Below are positions 9,072-18,043 of a DNA stretch of 64,000 nt, piece after piece. The notes beneath the pieces were generated by a model that searched no databases, was not told the DNA's origin, and saw only the letters and a program-made list of their open reading frames with translations. Position 1 is the first letter of the stretch. Each line of letters opens with the position of its first letter. The translations under genes were made by a program, and so were the position numbers. The stretch comes from Arcanobacterium phocisimile (GTDB taxonomy: Bacteria > Actinomycetota > Actinomycetes > Actinomycetales > Actinomycetaceae), in assembly GCF_016904675.1 (NCBI RefSeq), contig NZ_CP070228.1, forward strand, positions 930,001 through 994,000. Reading direction: 5' to 3'.

Positions 9072-10775
9072 ATGGTCGGCGAACCGATACCTTCTCGTAT
9101 TGCCCCCATTCTCGATGAGATCCGACGCGAATTAGCCACGATCGCCTATCCGTTGCCAACTCGTCAAGCCGAAGAAGGAGCCGATGCGCGAGATGATATC
9201 GTTCACCAACTCGACGACTATATCCTCCCGCGCTACCGTAACTTAGACGCCCCTGTACTAGCAGTGATCGGTGGCTCAACCGGATCAGGAAAATCAGCTC
9301 TGATTAATGCTTTGGTGCGCGAACACGTGGCGCGTTCATCCGCAGTGCGGCCAACAACTCGCCAACCGATGCTGATGTTCAACCCAGCCGATGAGCATTG
9401 GTTCTCCGATTCTCGTATCTTACCTGAACTGGTTCGCGTCAGTGGCGGGCAAGAAAGCGATGAGCCCCATACGCATTTGTCGCTTCACACCACAGATGCG
9501 TTGCCTGCCGGTATTGCGCTACTTGATTCCCCCGATATCGATTCATTCGCCCAAGAAAACAGGGAACTAGCTGCGCAACTCTTAGCAGCGGCAGACCTGT
9601 GGGTCTTTGTCACTACCGCCGCTCGCTATGCGGATGCAGTGCCGTGGACGCTACTCGATGAAGCAGCACAACGAAATATTGTTGTTAGTGTGGTTCTCAA
9701 TCGTGTACCGCCCGGTCAAGGCGCGCAAGTGCGTCCAGATCTAGCACGGCGACTCAACGAGCGGGGTTTGCAGAGTGCACCACTGTTTGTTATCTCCGAG
9801 CAGGAGTTTGATGAGCTTGGTTTTATCCGTGACGGCGATGTTTCTTCACTGCGCGATTGGCTCATCGGGCTGAGCGTCGATTCTGCCTCCCGAGTAGCTG
9901 TCGTGCGACAAACTCTCACGGGTGCCGTAGTGCAACTGGGCGATACACTCAATGTTGTTTGTGAAACCTACGATGAACAGATATCTGCGCAGCGGGCTTT
10001 GCAGTGGGATATTGATAATGCTAAAGAAGCAGCGCTGGCAGCGATTAATCAAGCACTCGATGACGGAGTTGTACTTCGTGGTGAAGTACTTGCACGCTGG
10101 CAAGACGTCATCGGTACCGGTACCTGGACACGTGCTCTCGAAGACGGCGTATCGCGTATCCGCGACCGTGTAGTTACATGGTTTACCGGCCAGACTGGCG
10201 ATGAACATCAAGTTATTGAGGCGCTGGATGAAAGTATACAGACACTATTAGCCACCCAAGCTGAAGCTAGCGCACTCGAAGTGCGTACTGCCTGGCAACG
10301 CAGTGCCTTGATTATTCCGCCACAGGAGCGTGACCACGAACAACGTCGAGCCGAAGCAGGCGAGCTCGTGCGACAGTGGCAAGAAGAGTTATATGCGCTT
10401 GTTTCTACCGAAGGGGAAAGCAAGAAAGCGACCGCCCGTTTCTTGGCTTTAGGCGTAAACGCAATCGGATTGGCCTTAATGATTACTGTGTTTTCTGCGA
10501 CTGCTGGTTTAGCGGGCGGAGAAATTGCCGTCGCAGGCGGAACTGCAGTTGTTGCGCAACGTGTTTTGGAAGCAGTTTTTGGCGATGATGCGGTGCGCCG
10601 AATGACGAAGCAAGCAACTGGGTCGTTGCGCGAACGAGCCGCAGAGTTTATTAGCCGTGACCTCAAACCCTATCGAGAAATGCTAGACGGCTTAGAACTG
10701 GGAGAAAGTCACATCGTAAAAATCGATGATTTGCGACGTCAGTTACGCCGGGCACACGGATTGGAGCGAGCATGA
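9072..10775 (+). CDS. Dynamin-like membrane-associated GTPase (first of tandem pair)
   Basis: A 567-residue P-loop GTPase. The Walker A motif GGSTGSGKSALINAL lies at about residues 66-80, and the DSPDIDSFAQ segment serves as the G3 (DxxG-like) region, followed by VVLNRVPP as a G4-like stretch. The middle is long and helical. Near the C-terminus (about residues 458-495) a hydrophobic Ala/Gly-rich segment probably inserts in the membrane. The following gene encodes a paralogue with overlapping start and stop (ATGA). Tandem GTPases of this kind resemble the DynA/DynB pair of Streptomyces, which acts in cell division; that role is an inference here. Ribosome binding site GGAGA lies within the hisS end. 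Confidence 0.85.
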   Translation: MVGEPIPSRIAPILDEIRRELATIAYPLPTRQAEEGADARDDIVHQLDDYILPRYRNLDAPVLAVIGGSTGSGKSALINALVREHVARSSAVRPTTRQPMLMFNPADEHWFSDSRILPELVRVSGGQESDEPHTHLSLHTTDALPAGIALLDSPDIDSFAQENRELAAQLLAAADLWVFVTTAARYADAVPWTLLDEAAQRNIVVSVVLNRVPPGQGAQVRPDLARRLNERGLQSAPLFVISEQEFDELGFIRDGDVSSLRDWLIGLSVDSASRVAVVRQTLTGAVVQLGDTLNVVCETYDEQISAQRALQWDIDNAKEAALAAINQALDDGVVLRGEVLARWQDVIGTGTWTRALEDGVSRIRDRVVTWFTGQTGDEHQVIEALDESIQTLLATQAEASALEVRTAWQRSALIIPPQERDHEQRRAEAGELVRQWQEELYALVSTEGESKKATARFLALGVNAIGLALMITVFSATAGLAGGEIAVAGGTAVVAQRVLEAVFGDDAVRRMTKQATGSLRERAAEFISRDLKPYREMLDGLELGESHIVKIDDLRRQLRRAHGLERA

Positions 10776-12379
10776 GCGAATCAATAAGAGAGAGCATCGA
10801 GCTCTTGCAGTCGGTAGTTTCGGTCGCTGGTGATTATCTAGCTCCACATGTTCGTGATGAAGCAGACCAAACATTGCAACGGGTTTCGCAACGGCAGATG
10901 TTTGCAGAACAGACGACCGTGGTTGCTATTGCGGGTCCTACCGGGGCAGGGAAGTCTTCGTTGATCAATGCGCTCATTGGCGAAGACTTGGTAAAAGTTG
11001 CGGCCACCCGGCCCACCACCTCTGCGCCTACCGCCATTTCTTCTCAAACTATCGATTCCGATTCGCTTATCACCCAGTGGTTGGACATTGCCCAACGCTA
11101 CGAAAGAACCGGATTGGAACATGTTTTTCATACCGCAGCACCGTTTGTCCTTGTAGATCTACCAGATATTGATTCGACATCGGCATCAAATCGCGAACAA
11201 GCAGCCGAAATCATCGGAAAAGCTGATGTGGTTGTATGGATTGTCGATCCACAAAAATATGCTGATAGTTCGGTCCACGATGAATATTTGATCAACTTGA
11301 GTGAACATTCCGATGTTATGCTCACAGTGCTCAACCAAAGTGACCGCCTGGCACCGGCTGACCGGACACACGTCATTGAGTCGTTAACACAAATCTTGCA
11401 CAGCAATTCGATTGATTCGCCTATTGTGCTCACTTCGGCAACCACAGGTGAAGGGATCGACGAATTACGTTCGCGTATTTCCGCCTTTGCGCAAGCCAAG
11501 AAAGCTGCTACCGACAAGCTGGCTGCAGATATCCGGACACTCGCATATCGCATTTCTGAGGATTTCCGCTCTCATGTTTCGCAAGAACCGGTCAACGATA
11601 CTGGTTCTGAACAAAAAATTATTGCCAGTGCACTGCGCGCTGGCGGGGCACTTGTGTTGTCCCGGCTAGCTGGTGAGTCTTATACCCATCGTGCGAAGAA
11701 GGCGACTCGCTGGCCTTTGACGCGCTGGGTAGGTCGCCTTAAAGTCGATCCGTTGGAGCGTTTCAGACTAGGTGCCGGACAAGTATCGGAAGATGTTGTA
11801 CCTGTCACCGGTATAGCGCGCTCTGAGGTGGCCTTGCAAGAAGCAGCTAACGGGTATCAACGCTATGTGGAACGGCGTACGGCTGGTATGCCAACCCGGT
11901 GGGCACAGAAAATCGTAAAAGATACCGATAACACGGTAGCTAATTTGGTACGGCGAGCCGACTACATTGGTACCCACACTGACATTGAAGCTAATCGCCA
12001 TCCTATATGGTGGCGTGTTGTGAATCTCATCCACTGGCTCCTGTTAGGAACTGTGATTGTGGGCTTAGGCTGGATAGCGTTGCGTGCCTTCGCTATCAAT
12101 CTTGGTATCTGGGTAACTCAACCTCCAATGGTTGGTATTTTCCCGCTTCCGCTTGTCATTGCGGTTTGTGGAATCGCGTTAGGGTGGATGCTTTCAGGTA
12201 TTTCGGCAGTCATAGTTCGCCGCGGTGCTGCACGAACCGAGAAACGTATCCAGCGTCGGCTGGTTAATAAATTCCAGGAAGAGATGCACGATGAGCTTAT
12301 CGTGCCACTAGACGAAGCGATTGCGCAGTATCAGCAGGTCAAAGAGCATCTCGACAAGTTACAACGCACTCAGAGCTAG
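10772..12379 (+). CDS. Dynamin-like membrane-associated GTPase (second of tandem pair)
   Basis: A 535-residue paralogue of the preceding gene, overlapping it by 4 nt. Walker A is GPTGAGKSSLINAL (about residues 50-63); VDLPDIDSTS gives the G3-like region and VLNQSDR the G4-like (NxxD-type) motif. Two clear transmembrane helices lie near residues 415-440 and 455-480, separated by a short loop, followed by a basic coiled-coil tail. The pair layout, one partner with a weak and one with a strong membrane anchor, is what heteromeric bacterial dynamins show. Alternative description: YfjP-type GTPase. A bidirectional hairpin follows. Confidence 0.85.
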   Translation: MSESIRESIELLQSVVSVAGDYLAPHVRDEADQTLQRVSQRQMFAEQTTVVAIAGPTGAGKSSLINALIGEDLVKVAATRPTTSAPTAISSQTIDSDSLITQWLDIAQRYERTGLEHVFHTAAPFVLVDLPDIDSTSASNREQAAEIIGKADVVVWIVDPQKYADSSVHDEYLINLSEHSDVMLTVLNQSDRLAPADRTHVIESLTQILHSNSIDSPIVLTSATTGEGIDELRSRISAFAQAKKAATDKLAADIRTLAYRISEDFRSHVSQEPVNDTGSEQKIIASALRAGGALVLSRLAGESYTHRAKKATRWPLTRWVGRLKVDPLERFRLGAGQVSEDVVPVTGIARSEVALQEAANGYQRYVERRTAGMPTRWAQKIVKDTDNTVANLVRRADYIGTHTDIEANRHPIWWRVVNLIHWLLLGTVIVGLGWIALRAFAINLGIWVTQPPMVGIFPLPLVIAVCGIALGWMLSGISAVIVRRGAARTEKRIQRRLVNKFQEEMHDELIVPLDEAIAQYQQVKEHLDKLQRTQS

Positions 12380-12418
12380 ACGAACGACAGCCGCAATTGT
12401 TGAATTTTTAGATATGAA

Positions 12419-12449
12419 AGAAGAGCACGTCGCGATGACGTGCTCTTCT
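12419..12449. terminator. Bidirectional hairpin terminator
   Basis: A perfect 13-bp stem (arms 12419-12431 and 12437-12449, AGAAGAGCACGTC and complement) with a 5-nt loop lies between two convergent genes, the dynamin-like GTPase and the RNA helicase. T-rich sequence is present on both sides, so it probably serves both. Confidence 0.8.
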
Positions 12450-12480
12450 GTTAAACTCTAGTATTTAGCGCGGCTAAATC

Positions 12481-14370
12481 TTAGTAGGAGTCGCCGAACG
12501 AACGACGGTCCGACTTCCAGCTGCCCTTGCGATGCTGGCGCTTGAACGAGCCTTTGCGATCTGATTGTGCACGACGATCTTCACCGAATTTACGATCAGC
12601 ACGATACTTACGCAGACCAGATTCATCAGAGTTGTCATCGAAGGAACGATGGCCACCACGAGGACCGGAATCCTTCGTGATATCGAGCGAGCGACCTGAA
12701 ACACGAGCTTGACCAATGCGACGCAGGGTAGCAGTGTCGAGTTCGGTGTCAACGTGGACAAGAGAGAATGATGGGAAGATGTCAATCTTGCCCAGCTGGG
12801 AACCACGAAGTCCACCTTCGTTGGTCATAGCACCGACGATTGCGCCTGGAGCTACGCCATCACGACGGCCGACCTCAACGCGGTATGTTGTGCCTGGTTC
12901 ATCGAAGCCACCACGATCGGAACGTCGACCGCCACGATCAGAGCGCCGACCGCCACGATCATCACGATCATCACGACGTCCACGACGTTCGTCTTCAGCA
13001 GCAAAATTCACGGTGAGACGGTCTGGTTCATCGCTAGACTGTGGACCTGGATCGCGAACGCCCAAAGCTAATAGCGAAGCTACGAGATCCGATAGACTGA
13101 GCAGTTCCATACCGTCTTGCTGTGCATCTTCTTGTGCCGCAATAAATTCCGCAATGACTTCATCATAAACATGTAGGCGGCCAACAGCGTGACGTTCAAC
13201 AGCTGAGGCGAGTAACTTGCGTGCGCGCAAACCAGAAACTTCGGCGGGAGTCGGTAGTTCGACCTGTTTCATCTGCACATGGGTTACTTTTTCGATCCGG
13301 CGCAAACGCTGCTTTTCTTTTGGAGTAACGAATGCCAATGCAGTACCTTCGCGTCCGGCACGACCGGTACGGCCGATACGGTGAACGTAGGTTTCAACTT
13401 CACGAGGAATATCAAAATTAACAACCAAGCCGATACGTTCGACGTCGAGGCCACGTGCAGCGACGTCAGTTGCGACGAGTACGTCAATCGAGCCGTGACG
13501 CAAACGATCAACGAGCTTTTCACGATCTTTTTGAGCTACATCGCCCGAAAGTGCAGCAGCTTGAACTCCGCGGGTGGTCAGTTCAATCGCGAGATCTTCA
13601 GCGGTTGCGCGAGTTCGAACGAACACGAGAGCTGCGGCAGCTTCGGTTGTTGCGAGCACGCGGGCAAGTGCACCGATCTTGTGACGGGTAGGGACAACAG
13701 CATACGTCTGATTGATCGTGGAAACTGTTGAGCTGGGCGAAGAAACCTGAACTTCAGCTGGGTTGTTCAAGTGTGTTTCGGCAACGCGACGAATTTGTTT
13801 CGGCATCGTTGCTGAGAAAAGAGCAGAGATTCGATCTTGAGGAAGATCGGAAGCAATTTTTTCGACGTCTTCGGCAAAGCCCATACGAAGCATTTCGTCA
13901 GCTTCATCCAAGACGAAGTAGCGGATTGTGGAAAGATCAAGGGCGCCCCGCTCAATCATATCCATCACACGGCCAGGTGTACCGACAACAACTTGAGCAC
14001 CGTCGCGCAATGCGCCGAGCTGTGGACCGTAAGCAGAACCGCCGTACACGGCGACGACGTCGAGCCCGCCAGTTTGTGCGGCGAAAGTTTCGATCGCTTC
14101 AGCGCCTTGAAGCGCAAGTTCGCGGGTGGGAGCAAGGACGAGTGCCTGCACGTGGCGGTTCTTCGCATCGACGTGGGCAAGCATCGGCAGAGCAAAAGCA
14201 GCCGTCTTTCCGGTGCCTGTTTGGGCGACGCCGAGAACGTCTTGTCCGGCAAGAAGAAGCGGAATAGCTTGTTCTTGGATTGCGGTGGGCGTTGTGAATC
14301 CCAAATCGGTAACTGCTTCAAGGATATCTGAAGGCAAATTTAAATCGGCAAAAGTAGTGGCATTAGCCAT
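12481..14370 (-). CDS. deaD: DEAD-box RNA helicase (DeaD/CsdA type)
   Basis: Unwinds RNA duplexes in ribosome assembly and mRNA turnover, typically important in the cold. The 629-residue protein has, in order: Q motif (TTPTAIQEQAIP), motif I AQTGTGKTAAF, PTRELA, motif II VLDEADEM, motif III SAT, and helicase C motifs ATDVAARGLDV and HRIGRTGRAG. After the core comes a charged Arg/Gly-Asp repeat tract (RRSDRGG units), then a DbpA-type RNA-binding domain (PGAIVGAMTNEGG) and a basic tail. The start is set at ATG 14370 (MANATTF), which has GGA upstream; an in-frame TTG at 14421 is judged spurious. Its 5' region carries tandem repeats. Confidence 0.93.
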   Translation of the reverse strand: MANATTFADLNLPSDILEAVTDLGFTTPTAIQEQAIPLLLAGQDVLGVAQTGTGKTAAFALPMLAHVDAKNRHVQALVLAPTRELALQGAEAIETFAAQTGGLDVVAVYGGSAYGPQLGALRDGAQVVVGTPGRVMDMIERGALDLSTIRYFVLDEADEMLRMGFAEDVEKIASDLPQDRISALFSATMPKQIRRVAETHLNNPAEVQVSSPSSTVSTINQTYAVVPTRHKIGALARVLATTEAAAALVFVRTRATAEDLAIELTTRGVQAAALSGDVAQKDREKLVDRLRHGSIDVLVATDVAARGLDVERIGLVVNFDIPREVETYVHRIGRTGRAGREGTALAFVTPKEKQRLRRIEKVTHVQMKQVELPTPAEVSGLRARKLLASAVERHAVGRLHVYDEVIAEFIAAQEDAQQDGMELLSLSDLVASLLALGVRDPGPQSSDEPDRLTVNFAAEDERRGRRDDRDDRGGRRSDRGGRRSDRGGFDEPGTTYRVEVGRRDGVAPGAIVGAMTNEGGLRGSQLGKIDIFPSFSLVHVDTELDTATLRRIGQARVSGRSLDITKDSGPRGGHRSFDDNSDESGLRKYRADRKFGEDRRAQSDRKGSFKRQHRKGSWKSDRRSFGDSY

Positions 14371-14409
14371 GTAGAAATTCCAAACGTAGATCGGTAAAGC
14401 CCGCGGAAA

Positions 14410-14435
14410 ATCCCCATGCAATTATCCCCATGCAA
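14410..14435 (-). repeat. Tandem 12-bp direct repeat in the helicase 5' region
   Basis: The unit ATCCCCATGCAA occurs at 14410-14421 and again at 14424-14435, a 14-bp period, 40-65 nt upstream of the DEAD-box helicase ATG. Read on the minus strand the unit contains GATAAT across the junction, so it may overlap a -10 element. Confidence 0.6.
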
Positions 14436-14450
14436 ACACTAGCGGGCCTG

Positions 14451-14465
14451 GCGCAAGACTTGCGC
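14451..14465. promoter_or_regulatory. 15-bp palindrome upstream of the helicase
   Basis: GCGCAAGACTTGCGC is a perfect 7-1-7 palindrome situated between the MFS gene stop and the helicase upstream region. Its centre is too small for an RNA hairpin, so a protein-binding site is more likely than a terminator. No regulator gene lies beside it. Confidence 0.35.
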
Positions 14466-14535
14466 ATAATCAACTCTAGTGCCAACTGACAGATATTTCG
14501 TCGAAGAAGACGGTGACATGAATTACCGTGTTTTA

Positions 14536-15909
14536 TCACACGTCTTGCGGCTGGAGGCGGTTTGTGAGCATGACCGCTCCGATCAAAATGACGATGATGA
14601 TAAGAATCGGTACTGCGAAAGCTGCGTGCCCCAGTCCTGATGAAATGGCATAGGCAATCCCAACGATACCGATGAGGAAAGCGGCACCAAGCGTATCGGC
14701 AATTTGCAAGGCGGCTGAAACTTCACCGTGTCTTTGTAGCGGAGTCAATGCTAACGCATGCACGGTCAAGGCAGGGTATAGGTATCCTAATCCGAACCCT
14801 GCAATAAACCAACCAAAAAGAACAACAAGGCCGGATACTGATGGATGTACTGACGGCAATACAACGAGTGTTCCGACGAGTTGTAGGCCAATTCCAAGAT
14901 ATGGAATATGTGCACGCTTTCGTTCATCGACAATACGTCCCTGGAGCTGAGAGGCCAGCGCCCAAGAAATAGCCGACATGGTCAAAACGAAACCTGCTCG
15001 AGTTGCGGACCACCCGTGAATTTCTTTCAAGATCAGCGGCAAATAGATTTCAACAGCCATCAACGAACCGTTAGCGACTCCGCGCAAGAGCACTGTTGAA
15101 GGCATTCCTCGACGAGCTTTGAATGTGCCTTCAGGTAACAAAAGCGGTGCAAATGCACAAACGAGGATCATACCGATTCCAAGTAAAGCTATTGTTTTTA
15201 AATCCGGCTGCCCTTTGTTGGAAGACGCGACGAGAAGTGCCGCAATACCGATACTGGCTCCACATGCTAAGTAAAAAACATTGAGGGCCCGCAACGGCTG
15301 AAGATTTTGGTGAGCTGGAAGTTGCTTGAATTGGGTCCATGCTAAGGGCACGATCAGTATAAAAACAATAGGTGTGAATCCAAAAACCCAACGCCATGAA
15401 GCATACTCGACTAGTAGACCTGCAAGGAATGGACCGACTAGTGACGGAATAACCCAGGCAGTAGCGAAGGCGGCGAAATATCGAGGCTGACGCTCCTTAG
15501 AGATAAAATTCCCTACCAAAACGTAGAGTGGGACGACTAAGAGCCCAGAACCCAATCCTTGGAGAGCGCGGCCAAGAACAATGAACTCAATATTTGGTGC
15601 CAACGCCGCAATTGTTAAACCTAGCATCGCCAGCGTTGCGCCCGTGAAAAACGAAGGTTTTGGACCGCGCGCATCAACCCATGGTCCAGCCAGCGCTGTG
15701 GTCATTAGTTGAGCTGCGAAAACTATTCCAGCCGCTAATGCATACAGGCGTTTTCCGCCGAGGATTTCGACTATGTAAGGCATAGCGGTTGTGGCAGCCA
15801 TCGTTTGAAAGGCTGCCAGAGAGATGAAGACAACGGCAAGAATGAGAATCCATCGTTCCAGGCTTCGCGAAACGGGTACGGTATTTTGAGACAGGGGTCC
15901 ACTGGTCAT
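14536..15909 (-). CDS. MFS transporter, drug-efflux type
   Basis: A 457-residue integral membrane protein with about twelve or more hydrophobic helices. The major-facilitator signature between helices 2 and 3 reads LAGPWVDARGPKPSFFTGA, and the segment VLGRALQGLGSGLLVVPLY fits motif C-like stretches of proton-driven antiporters of the DHA families. The substrate is unknown; multidrug export is the usual guess. The start is taken at ATG 15909 with a GAAGA element upstream; a longer form from GTG 15960 adds 17 residues. The gene is monocistronic and followed by a regulatory-looking region of the helicase. Confidence 0.85.
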   Translation of the reverse strand: MTSGPLSQNTVPVSRSLERWILILAVVFISLAAFQTMAATTAMPYIVEILGGKRLYALAAGIVFAAQLMTTALAGPWVDARGPKPSFFTGATLAMLGLTIAALAPNIEFIVLGRALQGLGSGLLVVPLYVLVGNFISKERQPRYFAAFATAWVIPSLVGPFLAGLLVEYASWRWVFGFTPIVFILIVPLAWTQFKQLPAHQNLQPLRALNVFYLACGASIGIAALLVASSNKGQPDLKTIALLGIGMILVCAFAPLLLPEGTFKARRGMPSTVLLRGVANGSLMAVEIYLPLILKEIHGWSATRAGFVLTMSAISWALASQLQGRIVDERKRAHIPYLGIGLQLVGTLVVLPSVHPSVSGLVVLFGWFIAGFGLGYLYPALTVHALALTPLQRHGEVSAALQIADTLGAAFLIGIVGIAYAISSGLGHAAFAVPILIIIVILIGAVMLTNRLQPQDV

Positions 15910-16114
15910 AGTGCTATCTTCGCATACCTGAGCTGGAGTTGGCGTTATGTCCAGTGTCACAACACCAACAATAGGCTAGCGGACTGTCATGAAATGGTGA
16001 CATATTCCCCGTCGTGCCAACCCATTTCGTGAGATGGACGGGCGTAGAATGTTTCTTGTGCACATTGCCCGTCTCGTGGTGTGCTGTAGTCCGCTCGTCT
16101 CGCGGATGAATTTC

Positions 16115-16120
16115 TATACT
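16115..16120 (+). promoter_or_regulatory. Candidate -10 element of aspS
   Basis: TATACT lies 19 nt before the aspS GTG, with a GAGGAA ribosome binding site between. No convincing -35 is visible at 17 nt upstream. The 230 bp separating aspS from the MFS gene otherwise shows only a weak interrupted repeat (GACGGGC/GCCCGTC). Confidence 0.4.
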
Positions 16121-16139
16121 CAAGAGAAATGAGGAATGC

Positions 16140-17957
16140 GTGTTACGCACTCGTATGGCAGGATCCCTGCGCAAGGAAGATATTGGTTCGACAGTTACAC
16201 TCACCGGATGGGTCGATCGCAGGCGAGATCACGGCGGTATTGCTTTTATTGATTTGCGTGACGCCTCTGGAATCGCACAGGTAACGATTCGTGCAGAAGT
16301 GGCTCACGAGCTTCGCTCCGAATATGTTTTGAAAGTCACCGGTACCGTCATCGAACGCCCAGAAGGTAATGCGAACTCGGCTATTCCAACCGGCGATATC
16401 GAAGTCGAAGCAACTGATGTTGAAGTATTGAACCCGTCAGCTCCGCTTCCATTCCAGGTCTCTGATGCTGCAGAAGATTCTGGCTCAGTCAACGAAGAAA
16501 CCCGTCTGAAGTACCGCTATCTTGACCTTCGTCGTTCCCACGAACAGCACGCAATTCGTCTTCGTGCGAAAGTTTCGCAAGCAGCTCGCCGTGTTCTTGA
16601 TAACCATGAGTTCGTTGAAATTGAGACACCAACACTGATTCGTTCGACTCCGGAAGGTGCGCGTGACTTTATCGTTCCGGCACGTCTTTCCCCAGGGTCA
16701 TGGTACGCCTTGCCGCAATCGCCTCAGCTGTTCAAGCAACTTCTTATGGTTGCGGGTATGGAACGCTACTATCAGATTGCTCGGTGCTACCGCGATGAAG
16801 ATTTCCGTGCGGACCGTCAGCCAGAATTCACCCAGCTCGACGTCGAAATGAGCTTCGTGGAGCAAGAAGACGTTATGGCCGTTGCTGAAGATGTGTTGCG
16901 TGAGATCTGGGCTTTGATAGGTTACGATCTGACAACTCCAATTCCACATATGACCTACAAAGATGCTATGGAGAACTACGGTTCAGATAAGCCAGATTTG
17001 CGTTTCGGTCAAACGCTTATTGACCTCACCGAGTACTTTGCGGACACACCATTCCGGGTTTTCCAAAATGACTATGTTGGTGCGGTTGTTATGCCAGGTG
17101 GCGCCTCTCAGCCTCGGCGTACTTTCGATAAGTGGCAAGAGTGGGCAAAGGCTCGCGGAGCCAAGGGTCTCGCATACGTGACGATTGCTGAAGATGGAAC
17201 GATCGGTGGCCCGGTTGCCAAGAACATCTCCGATGAAGAACGCGCAGGACTGCTTGAAGCTACCGGTGCAGTAGCAGGCGATTGTATTTTCTTCGCAGCT
17301 GGAGAACCAACCGCATCTCGTGAACTACTTGGTGCGGCACGTCTGGAAATCGGTAAGCGTTGCGGACTGATTAATGAAGATGATTGGGCGTTCGTTTGGG
17401 TGGTTGATGCGCCGCTATTCAAGAGTACCAAGGCTGCTGAAGCTGAAGGTGATGTCGCAGTTGCTGATGGCGCATGGACAGCAGTACATCACGCATTCAC
17501 CTCGCCAAAGCCAGAATGGTTAGACAACTTCGACCACGACCCAGGAAACGCGCTTGCATATGCCTATGACATTGTCTGTAACGGCAACGAAATTGGTGGC
17601 GGTTCGATCCGTATCCACCGTCGTGACGTACAAGAACGTGTCTTTAAGGTGATGGGCCTGGACCAAGAACAAGCACAGGAGAAATTTGGATTCCTCCTTG
17701 ATGCCTTCAAGTTCGGTGCACCGCCACACGGCGGAATCGCCTTTGGTTGGGATCGTATCGTGGCACTGCTGACCAAGTCTCCATCAATTCGCGACGTTAT
17801 CGCGTTCCCGAAGATTGGTAATGGCTGGGACCCAATGACTGACGCGCCGGCACCTATTACGCCTCAGCAACGTAAGGAAGCTGGCGTGGATGCCAAGCTG
17901 AAGAAAAAGGATACTGAGGAATCTGCGTCGAGCGAAGATAACGTAGAAAATAAGTAG
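16140..17957 (+). CDS. aspS: Aspartate--tRNA ligase
   Basis: A 605-residue class IIb synthetase that charges tRNA-Asp (and perhaps tRNA-Asn, not decidable here). N-terminal OB-fold anticodon-binding domain ([22 protein letters not shown]), catalytic core with motif 2 [13 protein letters not shown], a bacterial-type insertion domain in the middle, and motif 3 [13 protein letters not shown]. The start is GTG 16140 preceded by GAGGAA. The last 20 residues are an acidic/basic low-complexity tail ([14 protein letters not shown]) beyond the usual end. Monocistronic, with a hairpin after the stop. Confidence 0.96.
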   Translation: MLRTRMAGSLRKEDIGSTVTLTGWVDRRRDHGGIAFIDLRDASGIAQVTIRAEVAHELRSEYVLKVTGTVIERPEGNANSAIPTGDIEVEATDVEVLNPSAPLPFQVSDAAEDSGSVNEETRLKYRYLDLRRSHEQHAIRLRAKVSQAARRVLDNHEFVEIETPTLIRSTPEGARDFIVPARLSPGSWYALPQSPQLFKQLLMVAGMERYYQIARCYRDEDFRADRQPEFTQLDVEMSFVEQEDVMAVAEDVLREIWALIGYDLTTPIPHMTYKDAMENYGSDKPDLRFGQTLIDLTEYFADTPFRVFQNDYVGAVVMPGGASQPRRTFDKWQEWAKARGAKGLAYVTIAEDGTIGGPVAKNISDEERAGLLEATGAVAGDCIFFAAGEPTASRELLGAARLEIGKRCGLINEDDWAFVWVVDAPLFKSTKAAEAEGDVAVADGAWTAVHHAFTSPKPEWLDNFDHDPGNALAYAYDIVCNGNEIGGGSIRIHRRDVQERVFKVMGLDQEQAQEKFGFLLDAFKFGAPPHGGIAFGWDRIVALLTKSPSIRDVIAFPKIGNGWDPMTDAPAPITPQQRKEAGVDAKLKKKDTEESASSEDNVENK

Positions 17958-17978
17958 TATCATTTTCAAGTATCAGTG

Positions 17979-18010
17979 TGTGGCGATAGTTTTTCAGAGC
18001 TATCGCCACA
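17979..18010 (+). terminator. Hairpin terminator after aspS
   Basis: An 11-bp perfect stem (TGTGGCGATAG, arms 17979-17989 and 18000-18010) encloses a 10-nt T-rich loop, 22 nt after the aspS stop. It precedes the L,D-transpeptidase gene. Confidence 0.7.
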
Positions 18011-18043
18011 TACTGTGGCTCAATATATGACTCAGGGGAAGCG

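Noticed and set aside
12474-14331. Several long open frames antisense or shifted within the DEAD-box helicase gene
   Set aside because: They reflect codon bias and the Arg/Gly-rich repeats of the real gene; none has a ribosome binding site or recognisable domain.
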